Source: Pachyseris speciosa (lineage: Eukaryota > Cnidaria > Anthozoa > Scleractinia > Pachyseridae). Taken from it: 64,000 nt of DNA. A program made the translations under genes and the position numbers. The notes below the pieces were generated by a model. The model made no database searches and had not been told where the DNA came from. It saw only the letters and a list, made by a program, of their open reading frames with translations. Of this stretch, positions 44,063-54,243 are shown piece by piece. The stretch spans positions 65,001 through 129,000 of the forward strand of contig JAEMWC010000100.1 of assembly GCA_016490735.1 (NCBI GenBank), in the 5' to 3' direction. The stretch's first letter is position 1; every line of letters begins with the position of its first letter.

Positions 44063-45077
44063 GTCGAGGAAGAGGGCAGCCAGTTTGGCAGTGGATGAGG
44101 ATAAGCTAACAAGCTCTCTCTGTGCTCTCACAACAGCTGATAATACCGCTGATTCTGTTCTCCTTAGTGCCGAAACAGCGTCGTCGTCTGACGAGGCGCT
44201 ATGTGATGCACGTATGGTGCGACGTCTTAAGTTGAATGCCTTCCTCGAAGAATGCCGCGGAATGGCACTTAGCCGAAAGCCTATGCTTCCATGGGAAGAG
44301 GCTGGTGAGAGAACAAGAGAGCGTTATGTCGAACGCACATCGGACATAATAACTGCAGTCTTAAATACAGTATCCGAGGAGAACACCGCATGTTTGTGGA
44401 ATGCTCTACAAAGTTCGCATTCGATACGCGCTGCGTTGGGAATCGACACAACCACGCAGCTTTCTGAAGAATTCTACTTAGAGGCTTTGGTAAAGGCTTA
44501 TAAAAACATGTCCGGTTGGGATACTAAGCGACAAGTATTATCAGTGAAGAAATTCATCCCTGAACTGAGTAGGTACAGATACCATGTGGCCACTACGCAT
44601 TCATTACAGTACGGTCGAGGTGTTGCAGTTCCAAAACGTACCAATCCCCGCATGCGCTTGGATAGAAAGCAGTTAGATCACTTTATTGACTTCATAACTA
44701 GTGGTCAACTTATTCAAGACTTGCCATTCGGGGTGAAGCGCCTTAAGCTGACAAGTGGGAAAGAGATCAAAGTTCCTAATATCATTCGTACAATGATACC
44801 ACAGCGAGTAGCTGAACAATATACAGCTTTTTGTCAAGAAACGGGATTTGTACCTTTCAGCAAACGAACGATGCTGAAGGTACCGTCCGAATGCAGTGCA
44901 TCCGTGCGAAAGTCCCTTCAAGGGCTCGACAGTTATGCTGCAGAAGGTGCACGCGCATTTGACGATCTGGCGGGTATCGTGGAGAACATCAGCACTAATG
45001 TCGAGCTTGGTTCCAGGAAAGCAGAAGCTCTTGACGCTCTGAAAGCAGGAAAGCTCTACCTCAAAGGAGAATACAAG
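44063..45077 (+). pseudogene. Transposon gene exon 1 (N-terminal helical region)
   Basis: 338 open codons. Features are a Ser/Ala/Asp-rich start, RRLKLNAFLEECRG, a region with LPWEEAGERTRERYVER, and RKQLDHFIDFITSGQLIQDLPFG, which recalls DNA-binding or scaffold segments. It ends ...LKGEYK at donor GTACAC. There is no usable ATG at the start, so it continues from an earlier exon. Confidence 0.65.
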
Positions 45078-45316
45078 GTACACATGCAGCTGTACCAATC
45101 CTGTATTATAGTAGGTAACATCAAATAAAAAGACTAAAAAGTCGTGGAAGATGCGTGACACTTGGTAGTAAATAAGACTGAGTTGATATTGCAAGTAACA
45201 ATTATCAAGAAGTGTCAAAATTGTCTAATAACACAGACGTTACGGGTGTATAACCCTTCTTCAGTGTGGAAAACAACCATAGTAGGTAACATTACTGTGT
45301 GTTGTTATGATTACAG

Positions 45317-46290
45317 GTACATGTCAGCAGCAATAGTGAAGTGGCGGAACATTGCAGTGTACACGCTTTGAGTGATCCATCCGACGCAGACTTCAGTCAA
45401 CAGTGCCATCACCAGCATGGTGAGAGATGCAGCCAGTGCGAAGCCCTGAATAACGTATTCGTCCGTATAGAGAATCTGGTCCATGACGCAGAGTTCCACA
45501 GCGAAGAGGATAAAGACGAGGCGTCGTATCTTTGCAAGACATCTCTCAATGCTATACGTTCCTGGAAATCACACCAGCTAAGATCTGTGTATCAAGACCA
45601 GGCTCGCTTAGATGTAATAAACGAATTAGACGAACACTCTGCATTGATTGTCTGTGACTGGGCAATGAAGTTTATTCCCCAACGATACAGAGAGTCCCAG
45701 CAGGACTGGTTTGGAAAGCGGTGTATGTCCTGGCATATTGCTGTTGTTTTTCGCGAGATAGAGGGTACTCTTCAGTCGCAGTCCTTTGTTCATCTGATGC
45801 AGTCTTCCGCACTGGCAGCATATCCTGAAGACAATCAAAGACGAAGACACCAGCATCTCAATGGTATACTTGCGCCAAGACAACGCTGGGTGTTACCATT
45901 CGAATTCCACCATCCTGGCTGCGGACATCATCGAAAAGTCAACCGGCGTCCAGATCAAGCAGATCGATTTCAGTGATCCCCAAGGGGGCAAAGGCGCTGC
46001 AGATCGTCTAGCAGCGCGATGCAAGAGTCACATCCGTGTATACATTAACGAAGGCCATGACGTGACTACAGTGGACGAAATGAAGGCGACGCTTTTGTCT
46101 CATGGAGGGCTTGAGGGTGTCCGAGTCGTAGTTGCTACTTCCAGTTCAATATCTAGCGATCAAGAACAATCCAAAATTACCTCTGTTAACAAGCTCAATA
46201 ACTTTCAATTTGTAAACGGGCGTATAATTGCCTGGCGAGCTTATGGAGTTGGAAAAGGAAAGACGGTCCAGGTCAAAAGTTCTCGAAGAG
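45317..46290 (+). pseudogene. Transposon gene exon 2 (RNase-H-like core, frameshifted)
   Basis: Begins VHVSSNSEVAEHC after acceptor GATTACAG. A Cys/His-rich segment (CHHQHGERCSQCEAL) precedes the first candidate catalytic Asp (VCDWAMKF). The reading frame changes by one base between 45790 and 45850; the downstream frame carries LRQDNAGCYH and DFSDPQGGKG. The exon length (974 nt) is out of phase by exactly one indel, which agrees with a single frameshift. Confidence 0.65.
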
Positions 46291-46394
46291 GTACGTTATC
46301 CGGCGAAATAAAACATGTTTTTTATTCTGTTTTTCTTCTTTTCGAAAAAAAGAAGCCGCATGAACATAATTTTGTTTGTTTTTTTTGTATGTAG

Positions 46395-46859
46395 AGGAGA
46401 ACTACCGATGGGTTGGCGAACCGTTCTCAAAGGATATGGGCTTCAGGCGTGTTGGCAATCAGCCGGCCAAACAACTTGGTCGTACAGTGGACCGAGACGA
46501 TGCCTTAGAAGAACAGACACTGGACTACAGCAGCCAGATATTCTCCTGTCCTGTAGATGGCTGCGTCAGAGTATTCCAGCGTGTATCGGGATTAGAGCGC
46601 CACCTTTCTCTGGAGGCTTGTTCCCATGAGGCCGAGTGTAAGACAATTCTAGACGTAAGCAAGGAAGAGTACGCGAAACGCCTAGAGGAAGGAATTGGAA
46701 CCATTCCGACCCTTTCGTGTGGTGTTGCGCAATCGTCATCTGTCAATACCCTACCTAAAGTAAAGGGATGGGCACTGAAGGAATCCAGGAGAGGGGGAAG
46801 GTTTAGCGAGAAACAGTAAGCCTACTTGACCTCCAAATTCAATACTAGAATTACCTCAG
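46395..46859 (+). pseudogene. Transposon gene exon 3 (C2H2 finger)
   Basis: Acceptor TATGTAG, donor GTAATG. Encodes EENYRWVGEPF, the finger CPVDGCVRVFQRVSGLERHLSLEAC, and KVKGWALKESRRGG. TAA at 46817-46819 interrupts the frame where the surrounding frame continues to ...AYLTSKFNT before the donor. Confidence 0.65.
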
Positions 46860-47337
46860 GTAATGAAATGTTATAGAAAGCATTTTCTCCACCGTTATAC
46901 GTTGTCATAGCTACACATGCAGGTATTCTAACAATAGCTATAGATAACTTGCTTTACATCGTACTGAAATGTTTGCCCTAGTCTCTGTCTGATCCCAGCG
47001 AAGGAAAACGTGCACTTGATGTTTATTTTACCTTTTGGTACCTCGAGGAGGGGCGCTTGTTCGGGAGAAAATAGGGGCGCTATCACAATACAATGCAATG
47101 CCTTCTATTTAATCGCGATAATAATTAAAGCTGTCGCTTGTGGAGTCATGATACAGCATTAAAAAACAGATAAAAAACTAAATACTGGTAACATGCAATT
47201 GCCAAATACCTATGCTTAGGAACGCTTACAAACAAAATCACATGCAAAGGGAAAGTAAAAGAGGCCTCATTTAAAGAAGAGCACTGACTCGAATCAGTGC
47301 TCATAATGCTTACGTATATTTATTACCTGCCGTACAG

Positions 47338-47783
47338 GTAACAAACAAGATCCAGATAAGATCGCTAAAGACATGCGTAGAACACGCGATGAAAGCGGGG
47401 AACGTCTGTTCGGAATAGAAGAGTTCCTCATGCCAACCTAGATAGCAGCATTCTTCTCACGGCTTGCGGTGGAGTCCAGACATCAGGTGGATGATGGAGA
47501 GATCCAGGAAGAGGACGTCAATTCTACCGTAGAAGAGAGCCATTTCGACGAAGCGAGAACAAATGCCAACCAAAATATTAATCTGCAACACCCGATTGTC
47601 TTTGACCAATATGACATATGCCAACTGGCTCACAATAAAGGCCTAAAAAAACTAACATTTAGCATGATGGAGAAGCTGTGCCTGGAGCTCGAACTAGCCA
47701 CGCCCAATCCCTTCGTGCGCCGCAGGGCCCCCTATGAACAGGCACTCAACGAAGCTGTTGCCCTGTGCTCCTGCAGTGGATGA
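47338..47783 (+). pseudogene. Transposon gene exon 4 (C-terminus)
   Basis: Acceptor CCGTACAG. Reads NKQDPDKIAKDMRRTRDESG, then a TAG stop at 47439-47441, then IAAFFSRLAVESRH, an acidic linker and a Leu-rich end (LTFSMMEKLCLELEL). It ends TGA at 47781-47783. 47886-47935 downstream is an (AAAAC)n run. Confidence 0.65.
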
Positions 47784-47885
47784 GCTGGAGACAAGTCCAG
47801 TTATTTCTTTGATAGTTTCTCATTTGAAATGGAGTTCGCTTCTGTTCTGAGTTATATTCTACTTCTTGCACCAAAATAAAAAAAC

Positions 47886-47936
47886 ATAAAACAGAACAAA
47901 ACAAAACAAAACAAAACAAAAAAACAAAAACAAAAA
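47886..47936. repeat. (AAAAC)n microsatellite
   Basis: Repeated AAAAC/AAAAAC units of ~50 bp, about 100 bp after the transposon gene stop. Confidence 0.9.
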
Positions 47937-48199
47937 TAGGATCACCGGATTTTACGGCCTGCCGGTTATTGCGCGCACGCTATTATTTGCGTTTATACTT
48001 GCTGATCTGAGATTTGAAGACTGTCATTATAAATCAAAAAGAAGTTTTAGATCAAACGGTGAAGTGCAATTTGTGAATAGTTTACTCGAGTCAGAGATTG
48101 CATTTTCATGTAGTTTTACTACCGACACTGTAATTGGTTACTAAATGTTAATTAGCGAGCTCAATAGCAGAGAAAATATATGATATGGAAAACAAAAAA

Positions 48200-49296
48200 G
48201 TCCCAACTTGAAGAAATCTAGCAAATAATCAACTGAATTCATTGCATTTCAAGGTATATTCTTTTATTTTCTCGATTCTCATAAACGGTGACATGTTATG
48301 CTTATTTAGTTTCATTTGCTAAATATAACTTGGCTGGGAAAATAGGCAATGTCGCAGTTAGCAACTACAAATATGCAAACATTCAAGAGCCGAAGACCTA
48401 AAATATTAGACTCTTTTGAATCCTCAACATGAAGAAACCTAGCCAGCGATAACGAATAGTAAATATTGCATGATTTTCGTAAATTTAGTTTAGTGGAAAT
48501 CACAGCGAATGAACGTGTCACGCCAGCACTGTCACGCGCTAATGCGTGTTCCATAAAGACTGAGAGGCTTGAATTCGAGAATTTATCAAGATAATACAAG
48601 GTACGAGAGAGAATATCACTTCTCTCGGCTATTTTTTGTTATGATAAATGGTTTAAGAAATTTTAAAACAAATCAGGGCAAGTAATTTTAAATGTTTTCT
48701 TTCTTGACACGCACTGAAATTTGAGAAGTACGCCATGTCGCAAGACCGAAAATGTCTTGGACGTTTGGTTTTCCCAACAACTGAGTATTAACGTGCCGCC
48801 GGTAGATTTTTTATATGTTAGAAATGAAAGGCTAAAAATAACTAGAAAGTATTATTATTGGAAAAATAATGCGCACCAGCTGAGATTTTCGCCCTTGGAT
48901 CTAGAGTAAAATTTATTAGAAACGACCTTGTTTAGAATGGGCTCATATGGGGTCCTGTAAAATGTTTGGAAAAGCCGAAGACAAAGTAAAGATACCTTTT
49001 CTTAGAAGCCCAGATAGTATACTTTTACGAGATATAAAACAGGGTTTCATTTTTTTTTCTTTTCTTGCTTTGCGAGGCTGCTCAAAATTCGCAAAATTTG
49101 CTGTTTTGGGGGTGGTGCTGAACCTCCATCTCGACGAACTCAAACATTGCTCGATTTCTTAAAAAATGAAATTTGCTGCATTTTTGTAACTCCATTTTCG
49201 AAAATAGTTCTATATAGGGATTCTTTTAATGACATAAAATGGAGGTCGAATTTTTTTATCTGTCGGACGATGTTTGATATTTACAGGCAGCGGCTC
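48200..49296 (+). repeat. Right long TIR of the 8.3 kb element
   Basis: Inverse of 40953-42060. It ends GGCAGCGGCTC before TTAA. The arms differ at many scattered sites, so either the element is old or the arms are not kept homogenised. Confidence 0.85.
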
Positions 49297-49349
49297 TTAA
49301 ACGCTAACCCTTCTTTTTCTCTCCGACTCGAGCAAAGGCGGGAAGTGCA

Positions 49350-49420
49350 CTGCCCACTTGGGCGGCTGGTGCTTTCTCACGTGACTTCGTAGTGTGCATG
49401 ATGACGAGGCAGAAATTGTA
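49350..49420 (-). repeat. DIRS-like element: high-coordinate terminal repeat
   Basis: GCTTTCTCACGTGACTTCG and CATGATGACGAGGCAGAA are the inverse of the terminal repeat at 31608-31648. CCCACTTGGGCGGC..GGTGC also matches the diverged copy near 31440-31462. It marks the 5' end of the minus-strand element. Confidence 0.7.
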
Positions 49421-49443
49421 AATTCTAGTCTTCGCAGGGTGAC

Positions 49444-50024
49444 TAGCCTGTGTCGCAGACGTAAACTAACCGTCTGCGAAGCAGCGCTAAATTCCTTGTT
49501 CTGTACCAGAATTTGATTACATGCTGTGATTGGCTCGTCAACAAAAGGCCTTAGTGCCTTTTGAGTGGCTTCAGCTTACTTGATCACATTAATTTGTGAA
49601 GTATCCTTGTCTCTCCAGCCACATCCCACAAGCTTTACGTTTTCATTGCTTGTTTTATTGATATGTGGGTACTTGCGCCTGAGCATTAGCTATGCCATGC
49701 TGACGAGGCCTAACAAGGCCGAAACAGCTGTCCATGGCTGCTAATGCTTGGGCTCAATCTTTGCTTTGGTAGATTTAAGGGGTACTGCCCGCTACCTTGT
49801 GGCCTTAGTGCCTTTTGAGTGGCTTCAGCTTACTTGATCACATTAATTTGTGAAGTATCCTTGTCACTCCAGCCACATCCCACAAGCTTTACGTTTTCAT
49901 TGCTTTTGTTGACGAGCCAATCATAACGCGTACTCAAATTTTGGTACGGAACGAAGAATTGGGCGCTGCTTCCCAGACGTTACTACCGGTAACCGGGGTT
50001 AGTTAACGTCTACTAAGGAGGCAA
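49444..50024. mobile_element. Mutator-type MITE with perfect 9 bp duplication
   Basis: CAGGGTGAC flanks both sides (49435-49443 and 50025-50033). The ends TAGCCTGTGTCGCAGACG and the inverse of CGTCTACTAAGGAGGCAA pair imperfectly (about 16 of 23). A 9 bp duplication with such ends is typical of MULEs. Inside are two direct copies of a ~110 bp unit (about 49548-49655 and 49799-49905) related to 10130-10400. It inserted next to the DIRS terminal repeat. Confidence 0.75.
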
Positions 50025-50224
50025 CAGGGTGACAAGACAATTAAACAAAATTTGTAAAAGGCTTTCCTAGCCTTGCAAAAGAAATTGGGAGAGAATCTAA
50101 GGAGGCTTCATTACTGTGAAAAGTCTCGGTCAAAAGTGTTAGAGGTCTTAGGGGTGATTGCAGTAGTTTTGAAGGTACTGACTTTGGTAAAAGAATAAAT
50201 GAAGGGCTTCTTGCAAACAGGGTG

Positions 50225-50615
50225 TTAATATCGCTTTTTGGCCTTAAAATCCAAATCTCTCTAAATTTGCTCTTTGTTGGCATACACACTTGTTATGGTA
50301 TAATTTAGAAATGAAGTTGTGCACTTTTTTGTAATTTTAAATGCCTGGATTCAGCAAATTAGCATATGACTTTTGCCTGAAGTTGAACCAACTCAAAACA
50401 AAAGAAATCAACCGTGCATCCGTGTTTCTGTTTCTTGGGGTTTTGACAGGAGTCATAAGCTTATCCTTTGGATCCTAACCTTCAAATCACAAAATAAGTG
50501 ATTAAGAACTTTATTTCTGACACTATCTCCAGTCTATATGTCAAAGTAGAGTGAGTTTAGAGATATTGGGCAAATTATAAAGCAATACACCCCTTTTGCG
50601 GAATACCTTTAAAAT
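50225..50615. repeat. Dispersed repeat, copy 2 (see 20640-21200)
   Basis: Shares ordered blocks with 20680-20990 (AAATCTCTCTAAA, TTGGCATACA, CTTCAAATCACAAAATAAGTG). It ends CCTTTTGCGGAATACCTTT. Confidence 0.5.
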
Positions 50616-50821
50616 GTTGTTTTAGTACATGTACGTTGTATTGATTTTTCATTTGCCAAGGTAAACAAATTTAACATGTAGAAATGTATTAATATTTTTT
50701 CAAGATATTGTAAATAACTATAATTCAAGATTGTTAAGAAAGGGGAACTGGAACCATAAATTCGCCAAATACCAGTTAAAAATCTGTTGTTTTTGAATTG
50801 CATGCTAATTAATTGGTCACT

Positions 50822-51092
50822 TAAGCCCCATTTACACTACAGAAAAAAATGGGCCCGGACCAGATATTTTTGCCGTGTAAACCTTCCGTACCACGTTTAC
50901 ATGAAATGGATGCGGACTCACTTTTTTCTGGTTTGCGCCTATGGCCTCAAAATTCAAAAAAAAAAAAAAACAAGTCTGGACCCCTTTTGCTCTTCGAAAG
51001 TGCTGTGTAAACGGTTAAAAAAAATTTGTCCGTACCAACTTTTTTTTGGGTCTGGACCCATTTTTTTTCTGTAGTGTAAATGGGGCTTTAGT
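50822..51092. mobile_element. MITE with AAGCCCCATTTACACTACAG termini
   Basis: TAAGCCCCATTTACACTACAGAAAAAAATGGG at the left is inverse to the right end (...TTTTTTTCTGTAGTGTAAATGGGGCTTTA). It is ~265 bp with A-tracts inside. A second fold-back-like block with GTTTACAT/ATGT words follows at 51160-51550. Confidence 0.8.
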
Positions 51093-51549
51093 CACTAAAT
51101 CATACTGGTGTACCCATGTAACAGAACTATGTGGCGTCAAATCTGGAAATAATTGGCATGCTAAAGGCCTGTTTACATTGAGTGAACTTATTCCGGGACG
51201 AATTTCACCTTGGTGTCTGGTTATTTACCTCTTGGTGTTTACATGATCCCGGAGTGAAATTTGTTCATCCTGGGATGAAATTTCAAAAATGCGTGAAACG
51301 TGACCACAAATGCCACCTAAACAGTCTTCCTGGAATGAAAAATAAGACTTACCGGTATATAAATAGAGGATATTACGTGGCCATGCAGAGATACAAAATT
51401 TCTCTTCAAGTGTTGAAAAATATTTTTATGTAACCATAGCAATGGTGATCTTTTCACATGTGAGGATAACATGCTATTTTCACGTGTGAAGATATCACGT
51501 TTCCGTGCGAAAACTCCCCTAGTGGTGTTTATATAATAAGTGAGCATAT

Positions 51550-53235
51550 CTTCGTCCCAAGGAAAAACCGTTTCAACTTGTTCAACCTGGATTAAAGACT
51601 GGAACTGTAGGGGGATTGGCCCAAAGAAAAAAATCTCCTGGTTTCAGATCTCCAGAGGTTGGCATCTCTGTGGTTAGTATGTCGAACTTCCAATCAGTCT
51701 CATTAGTTTCCTTTGACAAGAAACTATCCTCTATAGTGCCTCACCTCGCCTAGGGCCCAGTTGTAGGAGAGCGAATTCAAGATGGTGCCTCTTAATGCCA
51801 AGTTATTTTTTTGCGTACAATCAGGGGCACCCAACGAGCCAAATCAACCAGAAGCTGTAGAAAGGCATTTTAAAGTGCCTTATGGTGTTTGAAGTCTGTT
51901 TAAAGTGATGTTTTCATTAGCTAGAAGAAATTCATCTGTTCAGTTTCCCTAGCTGAAATTTCAATTACCCGAAAATGTTAGGGAACAAAATATGCAAGCT
52001 GAAATGAACTTACCACGAACTTTTTAGGGAACTATTTTCTTGCCGAAAATGCTAGCTGACGTTTTTGGTTGCCAAAAACAGCAGTTACGACCTTTCCGAA
52101 AACCTCAGGGGCTATGATTCCCAATTGCGAATCTTTTAGGCCACGTTTTAGTTACGAAAATCCGAGTCCACTCTTTAATCGACGCCGAAATCTCAAGGCG
52201 AATTACCCTCCACCGAACAGGTATCTACCGAAACTTGTCGTTGGGTGCCCCTGTACAATGTACAGTGGGTGTACCTCTGTTCAAAAGGTAGACCTGGGTT
52301 AGCTAGGGGGAAGTGCTGAAAGATCCTTTGGTATCCCCAATCTTCTTTATGGATTCTAATAAGCCTTGCCAAGATCTGTTTTTCCAGTAGTGTTATAAAC
52401 CATGTAAAAATTAATAGAGCTTTAAGAGAAAGCACCATTCCTATATGCAAGGCCGTGCTCTAAGGTAAAATTTCGGGAGCCCAAAACTCTGGAGCTTTGA
52501 AATCCAGGGTGCCCAGCATAGTAACTTTATTTCCTTGTCACCGAAAGGCAAAAGTAAGTTGCAAGGGGCCACTGGGCGCTGCTAGAGCACAGCCCTGCAA
52601 TGAAACACCAGCCACACTCTGGCAATCCTAAAGCCTGGAGTGAATGATCAAATATTTCTGTCCAACATCACGCTTGCGAAACGCAACGTTGGGTGGCTAT
52701 TATAAATGGACAAACAATGTTTGACCACACACCAGACATTGAGTCCACAGAACGATTTTTGTGTATTATCACTGAAATTTGGACATTATGTGGTTCATAT
52801 GGTTACTTTTTACCTACACTGTATAACCCTTAGCATTTTTTTGCTGGATTTACTTTTGTTTTCGAGAAAAACAATCCCAATAATTAGTGACAGCATTGTT
52901 GAAAGTGCACAAGTAAACAAGAGACACCAGCCAAGCCGAAATTCTTTGTCAACTTCCAATGACGCCAACGCCAGTTTTGGGGCTTGTTTTTCTAAAACAA
53001 AAAGAAGAAGAGGCAAATCCAGCAAAAAAATGAAGGAAAACTGTTCTATGAACCACAAGGAGGCCACATACAATAATTTAGGTTTGGGGCAAAAAAAATA
53101 CTGAAAAAAAGTCACTTTGGATGTTTTTCCAGTGGGCTCTTCACGAAGGCAAGGGTTTAACAGGGTCGGCCAACAAAAAAAATGCCGATTCAAATGAAAA
53201 CTTTTAGGTAGAAATTAATGATACTTGAGAGTGTT
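51550..53235. other. Stretch without a confident gene
   Basis: A 132-codon plus-strand frame (52706-53104) has a hydrophobic stretch (about residues 33-52) and a basic tail (TKRRRGKSSKKMK), but I recognise no domain and splice sites are not obvious. A minus-strand frame of similar length overlaps it. Otherwise only AT-rich sequence. Confidence 0.3.
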
Positions 53236-53240
53236 ACACA

Positions 53241-53405
53241 ATTTCTTGTCCTTTGAAGATCTGAGTGATCGGCTGCACAGGTATTGCATAGGACGTAGAT
53301 TGAACTCCTGTACAAGCCTGAATTCTTTTTGAAGGATTTATTTTCACTATTGCTTAAAATAATAGTGTTCATAATTGTTATGATCACTCTTGTCTTCATT
53401 GATTC
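53241..53405 (+). mobile_element. tRNA-derived SINE, copy 1 (diverged)
   Basis: Shares AGATTGAACTCCTGTACAAGCCTGAATTC and TTATTTTCACTA.TGCTTAA with the copy at 56137-56256. The A box is degraded (GATCTGAGTGATCGG); the B box is AGATTGAACTCC. The tail AGTGTTCATAATTGTTATGATCA matches 58911-58955. Confidence 0.7.
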
Positions 53406-53429
53406 TTTAGTATGCAGTTCTAATAATTA

Positions 53430-53735
53430 TTAGTATAAATCTACTAGCGTTCTATCACGAATGCCGTTCTCTGATTGGCTACACTACTCGCTATCTATTG
53501 TGTGATAGATAGTGAGTAGCGGTTGTCAACAAAATGGCGGCCGCTTCTTCGTGTTTTCGAAAGGTGTCTACGAGGAGTATTTTGATAATTTACTTGTTTA
53601 GTTTTGAACAACTAGTAGATTTATACTAAAACAATTAGATTATGAGCTCTCGATTTCTATGCGTGATAGCTGATTCGGGCTGCACTCTCATCAGCTATCA
53701 CGCGATAGAAATCTCGAGCTCATAATCTAATTGTT
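53430..53735. mobile_element. Two adjacent fold-back elements
   Basis: 53436-53632 has TAGTATAAATCTACTAG ends and an inner CTATCTATTGTGTGATAGATAG hairpin. 53633-53735 is a separate palindrome with CAATTAGATTATGAGCTC at both ends. A further diverged SINE tail in inverted orientation (ATGATCCTCGCAGTTGTGAACGC) lies at about 53758-53785. Confidence 0.7.
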
Positions 53736-53925
53736 AAATATATATAGTTTCAAATGAAGAATGATCCTCGCAGTTGTGAACGCAATTTATGCAATTTCAT
53801 ATATCATTCACACTATATATAGTTTGCAAAAAATTATTATATCCACTCTCATTCTTGATCTTTGGACAATTGCAGAAATGTAGCAAAAGGAATTTAAAAG
53901 TCACGAATAACAGCTTGCTGTTCTT

Positions 53926-53931
53926 TTTATT
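53926..53931 (-). terminator. UQCRB poly(A) signal
   Basis: AATAAA on the minus strand (TTTATT on plus), 235 bp after the UQCRB stop codon. It is the first clear signal downstream. Confidence 0.5.
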
Positions 53932-54165
53932 TCAACACAATCAAACTTCAGTTACACAGAGCTTGTAGTCATTTACAACTTTTTCTGGCAAAGATGACAG
54001 TGACTGATAGAAATATAGGTAACATGTGCCTAACAATGTTGAATGTTAATCTGCACACATGCACACAACTATTTCAGTAGTTGTTTCAAAAATCCCGAAT
54101 TTAACAACTGAAGTTAATTAAAGAAAAGTTTAAGAAACTCAACCAAAATAACGACAAATAAGGGT

Positions 54166-54243
54166 TCACTGATGGTCCCATTTTTCCCGCTCTAATCTAT
54201 CTTTCTTGCACAACTCAATGTAAGGATGCAGATAGCGTATGTC
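54166..54243 (-). CDS. UQCRB: UQCRB exon 3 (C-terminal helix)
   Basis: Acceptor CTTTTACAG. 25 codons, DIRYLHPYIELCKKDRLERE through WDHQ, then TGA. Confidence 0.93.
   Translation of the reverse strand, partial: DIRYLHPYIELCKKDRLEREKWDHQ

Larger units (their letters stand above)
44063..47783 (+). pseudogene. Putative DDE-type transposase with C2H2 finger, four exons, broken
   Basis: Spliced exons 44063-45077, 45317-46290, 46395-46859 and 47338-47783 give about 970 codons; all introns are GT-AG with matching phases. Exon 2 holds an RNase-H-like pattern: Asp in ALIVCDWAMKF, Asp in YLRQDNAGCYH, then DFSDPQGGKGAADR, candidates for the catalytic acids. Exon 3 has a C2H2 finger (CPVDGC...H...C). 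Exon 4 has FFSRLAVE and a Pro-rich C-terminus. Breaks are a frameshift in exon 2 near 45790-45850, TAA at 46817-46819 and TAG at 47439-47441. I recall similar proteins as repeated uncharacterised C2H2 proteins in coral and other animal genomes. Its location inside the TIRs implies a transposase; catalysis is inferred. Confidence 0.6.
40953..49296 (+). mobile_element. 8.3 kb TTAA-flanked DNA transposon with ~1.1 kb TIRs
   Basis: The element starts GAGCCGCTGCC and ends GGCAGCGGCTC, with TTAA on both sides (40949-40952 and 49297-49300). The left ~1.1 kb (40953 to about 42060) is inverted at about 48200-49296, with many scattered differences. The interior holds one multi-exon plus-strand gene (44063-47783) and possibly an upstream acidic exon. 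It lies inside the leader of the DIRS-like element, whose terminal repeat resumes at 49350-49420. TTAA targets occur in piggyBac, Kolobok and Sola3; the TIR sequence and protein do not let me decide, and a distinct group is possible. Confidence 0.8.
31351..49420 (-). mobile_element. DIRS-like tyrosine-recombinase retrotransposon, heavily interrupted
   Basis: Read on the minus strand it runs terminal repeat (49420), leader, gag-like region (40823-39427), reverse transcriptase and RNase H (about 39420-38030), tyrosine recombinase (37700-37560, then 32334-31710) and a terminal region (31650-31351). Removing the later insertions leaves about 3.8-4 kb, slightly short for DIRS elements. The insertions are the Ty3 element (32337-37558), MITEs (37700-38030 and 40260-40590) and the TTAA element (40953-49296). 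Several frameshifts make it inactive. Confidence 0.75.

Noticed and set aside
44673..45218. Minus-strand 181-codon frame
   Set aside because: Antisense shadow of transposon exon 1 with no recognisable domain; the plus-strand frame has splice sites and continues across exons.
52706..53193. 132-codon plus and 127-codon minus frames as host genes
   Set aside because: They overlap on opposite strands, neither has a domain, splice context or homologue I recognise; kept only as a note in the region entry.
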